A DNA stretch of 64,000 nucleotides from RGIG7213 sp045540335 (GTDB lineage: Bacteria; Bacillota; Clostridia; Oscillospirales; CAG-272). How positions within the stretch are numbered: position 1 is the first letter of the stretch; each line of letters opens with the position of its first letter. A program made the translations under genes and the position numbers. Under the pieces are notes generated by a model that did not search any database, was not told the DNA's origin, and saw nothing but the letters and a program-made list of their open reading frames with translations. Shown here one piece after another: positions 1 through 7,285 of this stretch. The DNA is taken from NCBI GenBank assembly GCA_045540335.1, contig JAZQHC010000045.1:1-64000 (forward strand), written 5' to 3'.

Positions 1-24
1 CTGCATTAACCCTTTTTTGAATCA

Positions 25-1071
25 TTATTTTTTGCTGAATTTTTCTTTTAGTTGCCGCTTTTTTGTTCTGAAAAGCCATCTTAAGTGTTTGTATTTTTGA
101 ACACCGCATCTTAAGTAGAAATACAATATAGGGGAAAAATGGAACACCCTTCGTTTGAAATTCTTATTGATAAGATTTTCTTTGTAGTATTTACGCACTT
201 TTTCGGCTATTTTTTTAGCTTCGGATTTAAAAACGGGATTAGACCTATTATTATAGCACGAGAAAAAGCAATTATAATGTGCATCATAAAAGGCATCAAG
301 TGTATATGCAGCGATGTCTTTTAAGCGTGGATCGCTTTTAAGATAATGTTGAAAAAAGTCTGAAGCGGATTTTTTGGAATCAATAACGGTAAGATGCTTC
401 ATGTTCAAATTGCTTCGTGAAATTGAGTTTGGACGTATGTTGAAGTTGTGAAGATTAGAATTTATTTTAACAATGCGCTGGCTTAAATATAAGGCTCGCG
501 GTGTATATTCAACATCTTCGTTTACTGCGCCGTTCAAAAAACGAAGCTTTGACAAAAGAGAGCTTTTATACAATTTATTCCATACAACAATAGATATTCC
601 GCCCCATAATTGATCGCCGAAATATAACGCGCTTAAAGCATCAATATTGTCGTACAGCTTAACCTCGCCCGTGTTAACTCTGCTTACGATCAAAGTACCT
701 TCATTTTTAATATACTTATAACCACACTCGACAATATCTGCATCATGCTTCAAAGCTAATTGTAAAAGGGTATCGTACATATTGTCATCTGCCCAATCAT
801 CACTGTCTAAAAAAGCAAAATAATCACCTGATGCAATTTCTAACCCGGCATTTCTTGCGGCGGAAAGCCCGCCGTTTTTTTGATGTATTACACGTATTCT
901 GTTATCTTTTTTGGCAAATTCATCACAAATTTCCGGGCATTTATCAGGGCTTCCGTCATCAACCAGAATTATTTCAAGGTTTTTGTATGTTTGGTTTATA
1001 ACACTTTCTATACATTTCGGCAGATATTGCTCAACGTTGTAAATGGGGATTATTACACTGATTTTATGCAT
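25..1071 (-). CDS. Family 2 glycosyltransferase
   Basis: This 348-residue protein transfers a sugar from a nucleotide-sugar donor to an unknown acceptor at the cytoplasmic face of the membrane. The N-terminal half is a typical GT-A fold of family GT2: it opens with ISVIIPIYNVEQYLPKCI, has the nucleotide-binding VDDGSPD near residue 40, the NGGLSAARNAG loop near residue 67, and the metal-binding DSDDW near residue 90. The C-terminal third is basic, has no clear membrane segment and cannot be assigned. It is the last gene of the argS operon, 14 bases after the ThuA-like gene, with only a weak GGAT ribosome binding site. Capsule, teichoic acid or glycoprotein decoration are all possible; the sequence does not decide. 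Confidence 0.88.
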   Translation of the reverse strand: MHKISVIIPIYNVEQYLPKCIESVINQTYKNLEIILVDDGSPDKCPEICDEFAKKDNRIRVIHQKNGGLSAARNAGLEIASGDYFAFLDSDDWADDNMYDTLLQLALKHDADIVECGYKYIKNEGTLIVSRVNTGEVKLYDNIDALSALYFGDQLWGGISIVVWNKLYKSSLLSKLRFLNGAVNEDVEYTPRALYLSQRIVKINSNLHNFNIRPNSISRSNLNMKHLTVIDSKKSASDFFQHYLKSDPRLKDIAAYTLDAFYDAHYNCFFSCYNNRSNPVFKSEAKKIAEKVRKYYKENLINKNFKRRVFHFSPILYFYLRCGVQKYKHLRWLFRTKKRQLKEKFSKK

Positions 1072-1085
1072 ATTTCAACATCCGA

Positions 1086-1814
1086 TCACAGAATTATTTT
1101 TTCCCTGAAGCCGCAATCAGGGGTGGAAATTACAATATCGTTTGGCGTTGCCCATTTAACTGCGTTTACAAGTATTTTTCTTACGTATGGATTATAAAAA
1201 GACTTGCGTGTTTCATGCCCGGGTTGAAAGTAGAATACTTTCCCCAGACCTCTGTAAAAACAACATCCAGAACGGAAAACGTTTCCATGCTTGTACCAAC
1301 CAAGGAAAACAAGCTCGTCGGGTTGTGGAATATGGAATGGCTCGCCATACATTTCTTCACAATCAAGCTCAAAATGTTCGGGAATACCCGATGCGATCGG
1401 GTGGGTAGGCATAATATTCCAAATAAGCTGCTGCTGTTCTTCACCCCATGATAAATATCCGTTTGTACCGACAAGTCGCCGGAATGGCTTCGACATATGC
1501 GCAGAATGAAGGGCGATAAATCCCATGCCGTATCTGAAAACTCTGTCGGCTATTTTATCGACTATATAATCGGGCACATCTTCATGGTTCATGTGCCCCC
1601 ACCACATCAAAACGTCGGTGTTATTTAAAACATCATCTGTAAGACCGCATTCAAAATCGTCTAAAGATGCAAGCGTTACTTCAAATTCAGGGGCATCTTC
1701 TGCAAAATTTTTTGCAATCAAACCGTGAATGCCGTTTGGATATATGTTTTTAACGGTTTCATCTGTTTTTTCGTGGCGAAATTCATTCCAAATAGTGACG
1801 CGTATCGTTTTCAT
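1086..1814 (-). CDS. ThuA-like (trehalose utilisation family) protein
   Basis: This 242-residue protein belongs by sequence pattern to the ThuA family, which has a class I glutamine-amidotransferase-like fold. Family members are linked to sugar metabolism, but this branch has no firm biochemical role. Typical features are the start with a predicted strand (IRVTIWNEF), the DVLMWWGHMNHE segment near residue 68, FIALHSAHMSKPFRRL near residue 99, and PGHETRKSFYNP near the end. It has no signal peptide, so it should be cytoplasmic. The start has an AGGAAAG ribosome binding site. It lies 35 bases after yebC and 14 bases before a glycosyltransferase, apparently in the argS transcript, which does not suggest a specific substrate. 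Confidence 0.82.
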   Translation of the reverse strand: MKTIRVTIWNEFRHEKTDETVKNIYPNGIHGLIAKNFAEDAPEFEVTLASLDDFECGLTDDVLNNTDVLMWWGHMNHEDVPDYIVDKIADRVFRYGMGFIALHSAHMSKPFRRLVGTNGYLSWGEEQQQLIWNIMPTHPIASGIPEHFELDCEEMYGEPFHIPQPDELVFLGWYKHGNVFRSGCCFYRGLGKVFYFQPGHETRKSFYNPYVRKILVNAVKWATPNDIVISTPDCGFREKIIL

Positions 1815-1849
1815 AAAATATCTTTCCTGTTGGCAAGTGTAATAGGGAA

Positions 1850-2572
1850 TTAGTTATTCCAGTTGTGCCAAACCTCTACAACGTCGTCGTTGTCTTCAAG
1901 GTGTTCAAGCAAAAGATTCATTTTTCTTATAGAATCCTCATCTGTAAGATCAACGTAAACAGAAGGAATTTTCTCTATTTCCGCTGATACGAATTTGTAG
2001 CCTTCAGCTTCCAAAGCTTCTCTTACCGAAGAAAGATCATCAGGCTCGGTAGTTATTTCAAAGCTATCATCACTGCCTTCAAAGTCTGTTGCACCCGCTT
2101 CCAAAGCAGTTTCCATAAGCTTTTCTTCGTCAATGCTGCTTTCGTTTTCGATTATGATAATTCCTTTATCGGAAAAAAGATAGCTTACACAACCAGTCTG
2201 ACCAAGATTTCCGCCGAATTTATCGAAATAGTGGCGCACTTCGCCGCCCGTACGGTTTCTGTTATCTGTTGCGGATTCTACAATAACGGCAACCCCTGAA
2301 GGTCCGTAGCCTTCATATGTTATTTCTTCGTAATCTACGCTGTCGTTACTGCTTGCCTTTTTTATTACGCGTTCGATATTATCATTGGGAACGTTGTTGG
2401 CTTTTGCCTTTGCAATAAGGTCTTTAAGCTTACTGTTTGATTCGGGGTTTGGGCCGCCTTCTTTTATTGCAATAGCAATCTCTTTACCTATTTTTGTGAA
2501 AACTTTAGCGCGTTGCGCGTCGGTTTTCTCTTTCTTGTGCATAATATTTTTCCATTTGCTGTGTCCTGACAT
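1850..2572 (-). CDS. yebC: YebC/PmpR family DNA-binding or translation factor
   Basis: This 240-residue protein is a full-length YebC/TACO1 family member. The hallmark N-terminus MSGHSKWKNIMHKKEKTDAQ is intact, as are the VPNDNIERVIKKA helix near residue 60 and the TDNRNRTGGEVRHYF segment near residue 105. The family was described as DNA-binding transcription regulators; more recent work links YebC proteins to relief of ribosome stalling at proline-rich stretches. The sequence cannot choose between these roles. The gene starts 21 bases after the argS stop, so the two are co-transcribed. A link to a tRNA synthetase gene fits a translation role. Confidence 0.95.
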   Translation of the reverse strand: MSGHSKWKNIMHKKEKTDAQRAKVFTKIGKEIAIAIKEGGPNPESNSKLKDLIAKAKANNVPNDNIERVIKKASSNDSVDYEEITYEGYGPSGVAVIVESATDNRNRTGGEVRHYFDKFGGNLGQTGCVSYLFSDKGIIIIENESSIDEEKLMETALEAGATDFEGSDDSFEITTEPDDLSSVREALEAEGYKFVSAEIEKIPSVYVDLTDEDSIRKMNLLLEHLEDNDDVVEVWHNWNN

Positions 2573-2593
2573 TTTAATTAACCTGGCTTTCTA

Positions 2594-4309
2594 TTATATT
2601 TTTTCGGGGTGCTTCATGCAAATAAGCTCTAATGCTGAAGCAAGCGTATATTTTGTACAAAGCGTTAATGCAAGTCTTCTGCTTTTTGTTTCTTCATTTT
2701 CTGCTGAAAGTATCTGGCAGTTGTGATAGAATCTGTTAAACGAAGCACAAATATCAAGAATGTATCTCGTTATAACCGAAGGCTCGTATTCTTTAATAGC
2801 ATCTGCAACCATTTCGGGGAAAAGGGAAAGGGTTTTTGCAAGCTCAAACTCTTCTTCGCATACATTTCCGCCAATAGCGGGGATAACGCCCGTTTCGGCT
2901 GCTTTTGCTGCAATACTGCACGTTCTTGCGTAGGTGTACTGCGCGTATGGGCCCGTGTTTCCGTCAAAATTAAGCGCATCCTTCATAATGAAGTTTATAT
3001 CGCGCATTTTGTTTGCCGCAAGATAGTAGAAAATAACTGCACCGATGCCAACTGCTTCGGCTGTTTCTTTATTGCCTGCCAAAGCGGGATTCTTTTCAGC
3101 CATGATATCTGCCGCTTTTTCGGTTGCTGTTGCGAACAGATCCTTCAGCAAAACAACGTTGCCTGTACGTGTGGCAAGCTTTTCGCCGTTTATACTTACC
3201 GTGCCGTACGGAACGTGAACAAGGTCTTCATACCAATCGTATCCCATAAGTGCCAATACCCTGAACCACTGTGCAAAGTGTAAGCTTTGCGCTGCAGAGG
3301 TAACGTATATACATTTATCAAAATCAAATGTATTCTTTCTGTAAAGTGCTGCGGAAATATCTCTCGTGGGATAAAGCGTAGCACCGTCTGTTTTAAGTAT
3401 AAGACACGGTGGCATACCGTATTCTTCCAATTCAACAACCGAAGCGCCTTCGTTAAGTGTCAAAAGCTGTTTTTGCTTCATTTCTTCGATAACGGCAGGC
3501 ATTTTATCGGAATAAAAGCTTTCGCCTGTATAGTAATCGAACTCGATACCTAATTGACCGTACGTTATTTTGTATTCTTTTATGCTGATCTCAATAAATT
3601 TTTCCCAAAGGGCAATTTGTTCTTCTTCCTTGCGTTCCAAAGCGGCAAATTGTGCGCGCGCTTCATCTGCAAGGGTGGGATCTTTTTCAGCTTCCTCGTG
3701 GAATTTAACATATAATGCAACAAGCTCGTCTATGCCGCCTTCTTCCACCTTTTTAGGATCGCCCCATTTTTTATAAGCCACTATCAGCTTTCCGAACTGT
3801 GTGCCCCAGTCGCCTAAGTGGTTAACGCCGATACAATTATAGCCGGAAAATTCAAACAATTTTTTCAAAGAGTGGCCGATAACCGTTGTACCCAAGTGAC
3901 CCACGTGGAAAGGCTTAGCAACATTGGGGGAAGAGTAATCAAGCACGATGGTTTTACCGTTTCCAACGGTTGATTTTCCGTAATTTTCTTTTTGAAGTAA
4001 TATTTTTTCGGTTATTTCTTTAAAAAATGCGTTTTTATCAATAAAAATATTAAGATATCCATTTACGGATTCAACCTTTATGCCTTCGATATTCTGCATT
4101 TTTTCAGCAAGTGCGTTTGAAATATTTACAGGGGAAGTACGGCATTCTTTTGCAAATTTAAAACAAGGCATTGCCAAATCGCCCATGTTTTTATCGGGCG
4201 GAGCTGTTAATAAGGTAGATATTTCTTCTTTTTCAATCGTTTTATCGGGAAAAGAAGCAGTAAAAGCCGAATAAATGCTTTCGGCAAGTTTAATTTTTGT
4301 ATTGTACAT
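2594..4309 (-). CDS. argS: Arginyl-tRNA synthetase
   Basis: This enzyme charges tRNA-Arg with arginine using ATP, in the cytoplasm. The 571-residue length is normal for class I ArgRS. An N-terminal tRNA D-loop-recognition domain (about residues 1-100) is followed by the catalytic Rossmann fold with SPNVAKPFHVGH (the HIGH motif as HVGH) and a KMSK-like loop KLATRTGN. The C-terminal part is a DALR anticodon-binding domain. I chose the ATG at 4309 because the upstream ATG at 4342 lies only three bases after the -10 box of a strong promoter and would fall at or before the transcription start. It heads an operon with yebC, a ThuA-like gene and a glycosyltransferase. Confidence 0.96.
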   Translation of the reverse strand: MYNTKIKLAESIYSAFTASFPDKTIEKEEISTLLTAPPDKNMGDLAMPCFKFAKECRTSPVNISNALAEKMQNIEGIKVESVNGYLNIFIDKNAFFKEITEKILLQKENYGKSTVGNGKTIVLDYSSPNVAKPFHVGHLGTTVIGHSLKKLFEFSGYNCIGVNHLGDWGTQFGKLIVAYKKWGDPKKVEEGGIDELVALYVKFHEEAEKDPTLADEARAQFAALERKEEEQIALWEKFIEISIKEYKITYGQLGIEFDYYTGESFYSDKMPAVIEEMKQKQLLTLNEGASVVELEEYGMPPCLILKTDGATLYPTRDISAALYRKNTFDFDKCIYVTSAAQSLHFAQWFRVLALMGYDWYEDLVHVPYGTVSINGEKLATRTGNVVLLKDLFATATEKAADIMAEKNPALAGNKETAEAVGIGAVIFYYLAANKMRDINFIMKDALNFDGNTGPYAQYTYARTCSIAAKAAETGVIPAIGGNVCEEEFELAKTLSLFPEMVADAIKEYEPSVITRYILDICASFNRFYHNCQILSAENEETKSRRLALTLCTKYTLASALELICMKHPEKI

Positions 4310-4345
4310 AAATAAAACCCATTTCACAAATATTAGTTTCATATC

Positions 4346-4374
4346 ATTATACTACATATTAAAAACTTTTACAA
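4346..4374 (-). promoter_or_regulatory. Promoter of the argS operon
   Basis: On the minus strand TTGTAA and a perfect TATAAT are separated by 17 bases. Transcription should start about seven bases further on, near 4339-4342, leaving a leader of roughly 30 bases before the argS ATG at 4309. It is back to back with the promoter at 4406-4434. Confidence 0.75.
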
Positions 4375-4405
4375 GAGATATTCGGCAATTTTATAAAAAA
4401 ACTCC

Positions 4406-4434
4406 TTGCAAATATATTATTTATGTGTTATTAT
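4406..4434 (+). promoter_or_regulatory. Promoter of the serine hydrolase gene
   Basis: TTGCAA and TATTAT are separated by 17 bases, 30 bases upstream of the ATG at 4465, with a GGAG ribosome binding site at 4453-4456. This forms a divergent promoter pair with argS. Confidence 0.65.
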
Positions 4435-4464
4435 ATTCTTATAAAAGGAAAAGGAGTTTCTGAA

Positions 4465-5304
4465 ATGATCAATAAAATAGTCGAAGAAATAAAAAAGAAC
4501 GATTTGAACGTTTTTTCCGTTACCGTTATTGAAAACGGTGTTGAAAAAACAGTAGATCTGGCAAGGGTAAATCCTTGCAACGATATATATTCTGTATCGA
4601 AGGCGTTCATAGTTACCGCTATCGGCCTGCTTTATGATGATGGTCTGATTGATGTACAAGAAAAGGTAGTTGATATTTTTTCTGACAGCTTGCCCGAAGA
4701 ATATGACGAAAGATGGAATAGCGTAACGGTACATAATTTGCTTACACACACGGCAGGCTTACCGTTGGGTTACCTCGATATCGACTGTTATGATATACAT
4801 AAATTCGGAACTGACGATTTTCTTGAATATCTTTTTAAAACGAAACTTGAATATAATCCGGGTGAAAGATCGCAATACAGCGACGGGGCTTTTTATATGC
4901 TTTCACGCGTTGTATCTGCAAAATGCGGGCAAAAGGCAGACGACCTTCTTATGAGCCGTGTGTTTTATCCGCTTGGATTCCGCGAGGCTGCATGGAGCAA
5001 ATGCCCCAAGGGCTATCCGATCGGCGCAACCGGTCTTTATATCCGAACTTGTGATATTGCAAGGCTTGGCGCGGTGTATATGAACAAGGGTGTTTATAAC
5101 GGAAAACGAATTTTATCAGAAGAATGGGTGAAAATCGTTCTTGAAAGAGGGTACGAGCTGGGCCGTGTACGCCCCCACTCTTATGCAAAGGGCGGCATGT
5201 GCGGTCAAATGCTGATATTTGATGTTGATAAAAATATTTCGGTAGGCTGGGAAAGCTACGAAACGCAAAAAGACGTAAACGTATTGTTTAAGCTTTTTTC
5301 TTGA
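4465..5304 (+). CDS. Beta-lactamase-like serine hydrolase (class C / DD-peptidase fold)
   Basis: This 279-residue protein has the three active-site elements of the penicillin-binding serine hydrolase fold: SxxK as SVSK near residue 43 (nucleophile and base), YxN-like YSD near residue 137, and KGG near residue 241 in place of KTG or HxG. HTAGLP near residue 97 is also typical of the class C beta-lactamase-related family (Pfam Beta-lactamase). There is no signal peptide, so a cytoplasmic esterase or peptidase role is more likely than antibiotic resistance. It is shorter than class C enzymes. The ATG at 4465 was chosen over one at 4423 because of its AAGGAG site and because 4423 lies inside the promoter. 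It is monocistronic, closed by the hairpin at 5313-5346. Confidence 0.88.
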   Translation: MINKIVEEIKKNDLNVFSVTVIENGVEKTVDLARVNPCNDIYSVSKAFIVTAIGLLYDDGLIDVQEKVVDIFSDSLPEEYDERWNSVTVHNLLTHTAGLPLGYLDIDCYDIHKFGTDDFLEYLFKTKLEYNPGERSQYSDGAFYMLSRVVSAKCGQKADDLLMSRVFYPLGFREAAWSKCPKGYPIGATGLYIRTCDIARLGAVYMNKGVYNGKRILSEEWVKIVLERGYELGRVRPHSYAKGGMCGQMLIFDVDKNISVGWESYETQKDVNVLFKLFS

Positions 5305-5312
5305 TGAATATA

Positions 5313-5346
5313 AAAATCGCCGTTTGCTTATGCAAAAGGCGATTTT
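5313..5346. terminator. Bidirectional intrinsic terminator
   Basis: AAAATCGCC (5313-5321) pairs with GGCGATTTT (5338-5346), and the loop pairs further as TTTGC-TTAT-GCAAA. A/T runs on both sides allow termination of the serine hydrolase on the plus strand and of the convergent small membrane protein on the minus strand, whose stop codon is at 5349. Confidence 0.8.
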
Positions 5347-5348
5347 CT

Positions 5349-5735
5349 TTATCTCTTTTTCTGATATTTGTGTGCTGAAATTATAAGGGCAATCAAAAAG
5401 GGAATTGCCAATAAAATGGGAACGTACCTTAAAAAATATACTGCTGTAAGGTCTTTTAATCGGATATTTTGCGGCGTTGAGGGGTCAAAATATACGGGCA
5501 ACATCGTTCCTTCACGTATGGCTGAAGAATACGGTATTTCTGCTTCGTATTCAATATTATCGTATTTGTATGCAGCAAATGCTTTTCCGCTTGAAAGATG
5601 CACAACGGATAAGGATGAGGCTAAATTATCAAATTTATCGTTTATTACTGCATTTACTGCAAAAGAAGATATAAACGTAATTGCCAAAACGGCAAGGATA
5701 ACGGTAAATATTAAAAACGGTTTATATTTAAACAT
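5349..5735 (-). CDS. DUF3592-like two-helix membrane protein
   Basis: This is a 128-residue membrane protein of unknown function. A transmembrane helix at about residues 8-31 and another at about 103-122 flank an extracytoplasmic beta-rich region. The order of features (tyrosine-rich strand, AEIPYSSAIREGTMLPVYFDPSTPQNIRL, then a helix) matches the DUF3592 pattern, in which a G-x-x-x-x-V-Y-x-D-P element precedes the second helix. The start has a GAGG ribosome binding site. It is transcribed alone, convergent with the serine hydrolase across a shared terminator and divergent from the PPIase gene. A TATAAT box at 5748-5753 on the minus strand is a likely -10; its -35 is poor. Confidence 0.72.
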   Translation of the reverse strand: MFKYKPFLIFTVILAVLAITFISSFAVNAVINDKFDNLASSLSVVHLSSGKAFAAYKYDNIEYEAEIPYSSAIREGTMLPVYFDPSTPQNIRLKDLTAVYFLRYVPILLAIPFLIALIISAHKYQKKR

Positions 5736-5770
5736 AGCGCCCTCGTTATTATAAAATTAAATGGTTTGTG

Positions 5771-5799
5771 TTGGATTGTTAAATTTAATGTGTTATAAT
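5771..5799 (+). promoter_or_regulatory. Promoter of the PrsA-like lipoprotein gene
   Basis: TTGGAT and TATAAT are separated by 17 bases, about 33 bases before the ATG at 5833. A GAGG ribosome binding site precedes the ATG by 10 bases. Confidence 0.65.
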
Positions 5800-5832
5800 T
5801 GTCGGTAATGAATAAATTGAGGTTTTGTTAAT

Positions 5833-6888
5833 ATGAAAATTAAACTTATATCTGTTTTGCTTACATTCGTTACACTGCTTTGCTTTGTATCATGTAACGG
5901 TGAAAGTGCAGTAACGGGTGATACAACTAAAAGTGAAGATACTTCTTCACAAACGACTGCAGAAGAAGAGTTTTTTTTGCCCGATTTTTCCGATAAATCA
6001 GACGTGTTAAGCATCAATGGAAGGAACGTTACGTACGAAGAATACAGATACTATTTCTTAAACATGAAGGACGTATATGATAGGGGCGACGATGCTTTCT
6101 GGGAAGAAAATGATTATACAGAAGAAATCAAAAAAGCGGTTTTAAACTATCTTGCCCGTCAATACGCGGTAGAAGACCTTGCCGCACAGTACGATATCAA
6201 GCTTTCGGAAGAGGATTACGAAGAAATCGAAGGCATGATAGCTTCTAATAAAAGTGATTTTGCAAACGAAAGCGAATATAATAAATATCTTGACTATCTT
6301 AATTTAACGGAAGATTCAAATTATCGTTTGGCAACGGTTTATATGCTTGAAGAAAAGCTTTACGAATATTTAACAGGTGAAGAATCTGATTTCGTTATAC
6401 ATTACGCCGAATCTCTTGTAAATAAATTTATGGAAAATTACGTTATCCATGCAGATTGGATAATTCTTTACAACGATTACGGCGAAGATAAAAACGAAAA
6501 CAAAACCTTGCTTGAAAGAGTATGTACCTTGCTTTCAGAAGGGGAAGATTTCGCCAAGCTTAAAGCTACGTACAGCGAAGATACTGCCACAAATGCAAAT
6601 TCTAACGGCCAGTATATGCGCGACGGTCAGTATGATGAAACGATCGAAGCTACGGCAAAATCCTTGGAAGAGGGGCAGTTAAGCAACATAATAGAACTGC
6701 CGTACGGATATTTGCTTGTAAAACGCCTTGATATGAACGATGAGTATATAAAGGAAAATTTCCATTCTGAAATCGTGCCGTATTATCAAGAATCAATGTT
6801 TGAAATAATGCTTCAAAAGTTGCAAGCAGAACAAAAGGTTTCTTATTTTGATATTTACGATTCTATTACCGTAAATTCTGTTGAATGA
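5833..6888 (+). CDS. PrsA/SurA-like peptidylprolyl isomerase lipoprotein
   Basis: This 351-residue lipoprotein probably helps secreted proteins fold at the outer face of the membrane. Its signal peptide ends in a lipobox, FVSC, with the lipid-carrying cysteine at about residue 21, followed by a Ser/Thr/Glu-rich linker. Residues 50-190 form a helical SurA-N-like chaperone region. About residues 205-320 resemble a parvulin (PPIC) domain, with the late signature SLEEGQLSNIIELPYGYLLV. The usual histidine-rich start of that domain is degenerate (HADWIIL), so isomerase activity is uncertain. Its last 23 bases overlap the end of the convergent HIRAN gene. PrsA-type foldases commonly serve exported hydrolases, which are abundant in this window. 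Confidence 0.85.
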   Translation: MKIKLISVLLTFVTLLCFVSCNGESAVTGDTTKSEDTSSQTTAEEEFFLPDFSDKSDVLSINGRNVTYEEYRYYFLNMKDVYDRGDDAFWEENDYTEEIKKAVLNYLARQYAVEDLAAQYDIKLSEEDYEEIEGMIASNKSDFANESEYNKYLDYLNLTEDSNYRLATVYMLEEKLYEYLTGEESDFVIHYAESLVNKFMENYVIHADWIILYNDYGEDKNENKTLLERVCTLLSEGEDFAKLKATYSEDTATNANSNGQYMRDGQYDETIEATAKSLEEGQLSNIIELPYGYLLVKRLDMNDEYIKENFHSEIVPYYQESMFEIMLQKLQAEQKVSYFDIYDSITVNSVE

Positions 6889-7285
6889 TATTTTTTAATT
6901 CTGCAACATGCTCGTCATCGCACATGAAAAACAGTCTTGCAGCCAATCCCACAGAAGAACGTTTTATATTTACATGGCTTATTTTGCCGAAACAATACGC
7001 TTTGCCGCTGTCCATTACTTTTGCGACAGCGGCATTTTCGCGCTTGCTGATATAACCCAATTTAATATTTTTTTCGTTATATACGGCAACTGCCGAAAGG
7101 TCGTATTTGTTATCTTTTTCACGCCGAAGCTCGATGCTATCACCAATCGATGCGGATTTTGCCCCGCGCTTGATATCGTCTGTATAAAACGATCCGCTTA
7201 TTTCTGCGGTGCAAAGATATTTAACCGATTGTTTAACGTGCTCGGCAGATAAAAAGTCGTATTCGCCGTTACTTGAAAAGAACAT
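6866..7285 (-). CDS. HIRAN-domain protein at the end of the uvrBA operon
   Basis: This 139-residue protein is built around a HIRAN domain, known from HLTF/Rad5-type helicases, where it binds 3' DNA ends at stalled forks. The signature is clear: GDSIELRREKDNKYDLSAVAV near residue 50, then IKLGYISKRENAAVAKVMDSG. The flanks add no further domain. The ATG at 7285 lies inside the last codons of uvrA (17-base overlap, shifted frame), with AGGAG at a longish 12-base spacing, so translation is probably coupled to uvrA. The position behind two excision-repair genes suggests a DNA-damage role; that is inference. The 3' end overlaps the convergent lipoprotein gene by 23 bases. Confidence 0.85.
   Translation of the reverse strand: MFFSSNGEYDFLSAEHVKQSVKYLCTAEISGSFYTDDIKRGAKSASIGDSIELRREKDNKYDLSAVAVYNEKNIKLGYISKRENAAVAKVMDSGKAYCFGKISHVNIKRSSVGLAARLFFMCDDEHVAELKNIIQQNLR

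Noticed and set aside
4465..5304. Antibiotic-resistance beta-lactamase
   Set aside because: The active-site motifs are of the broad serine hydrolase family, and there is no signal peptide; a resistance role is not supported.
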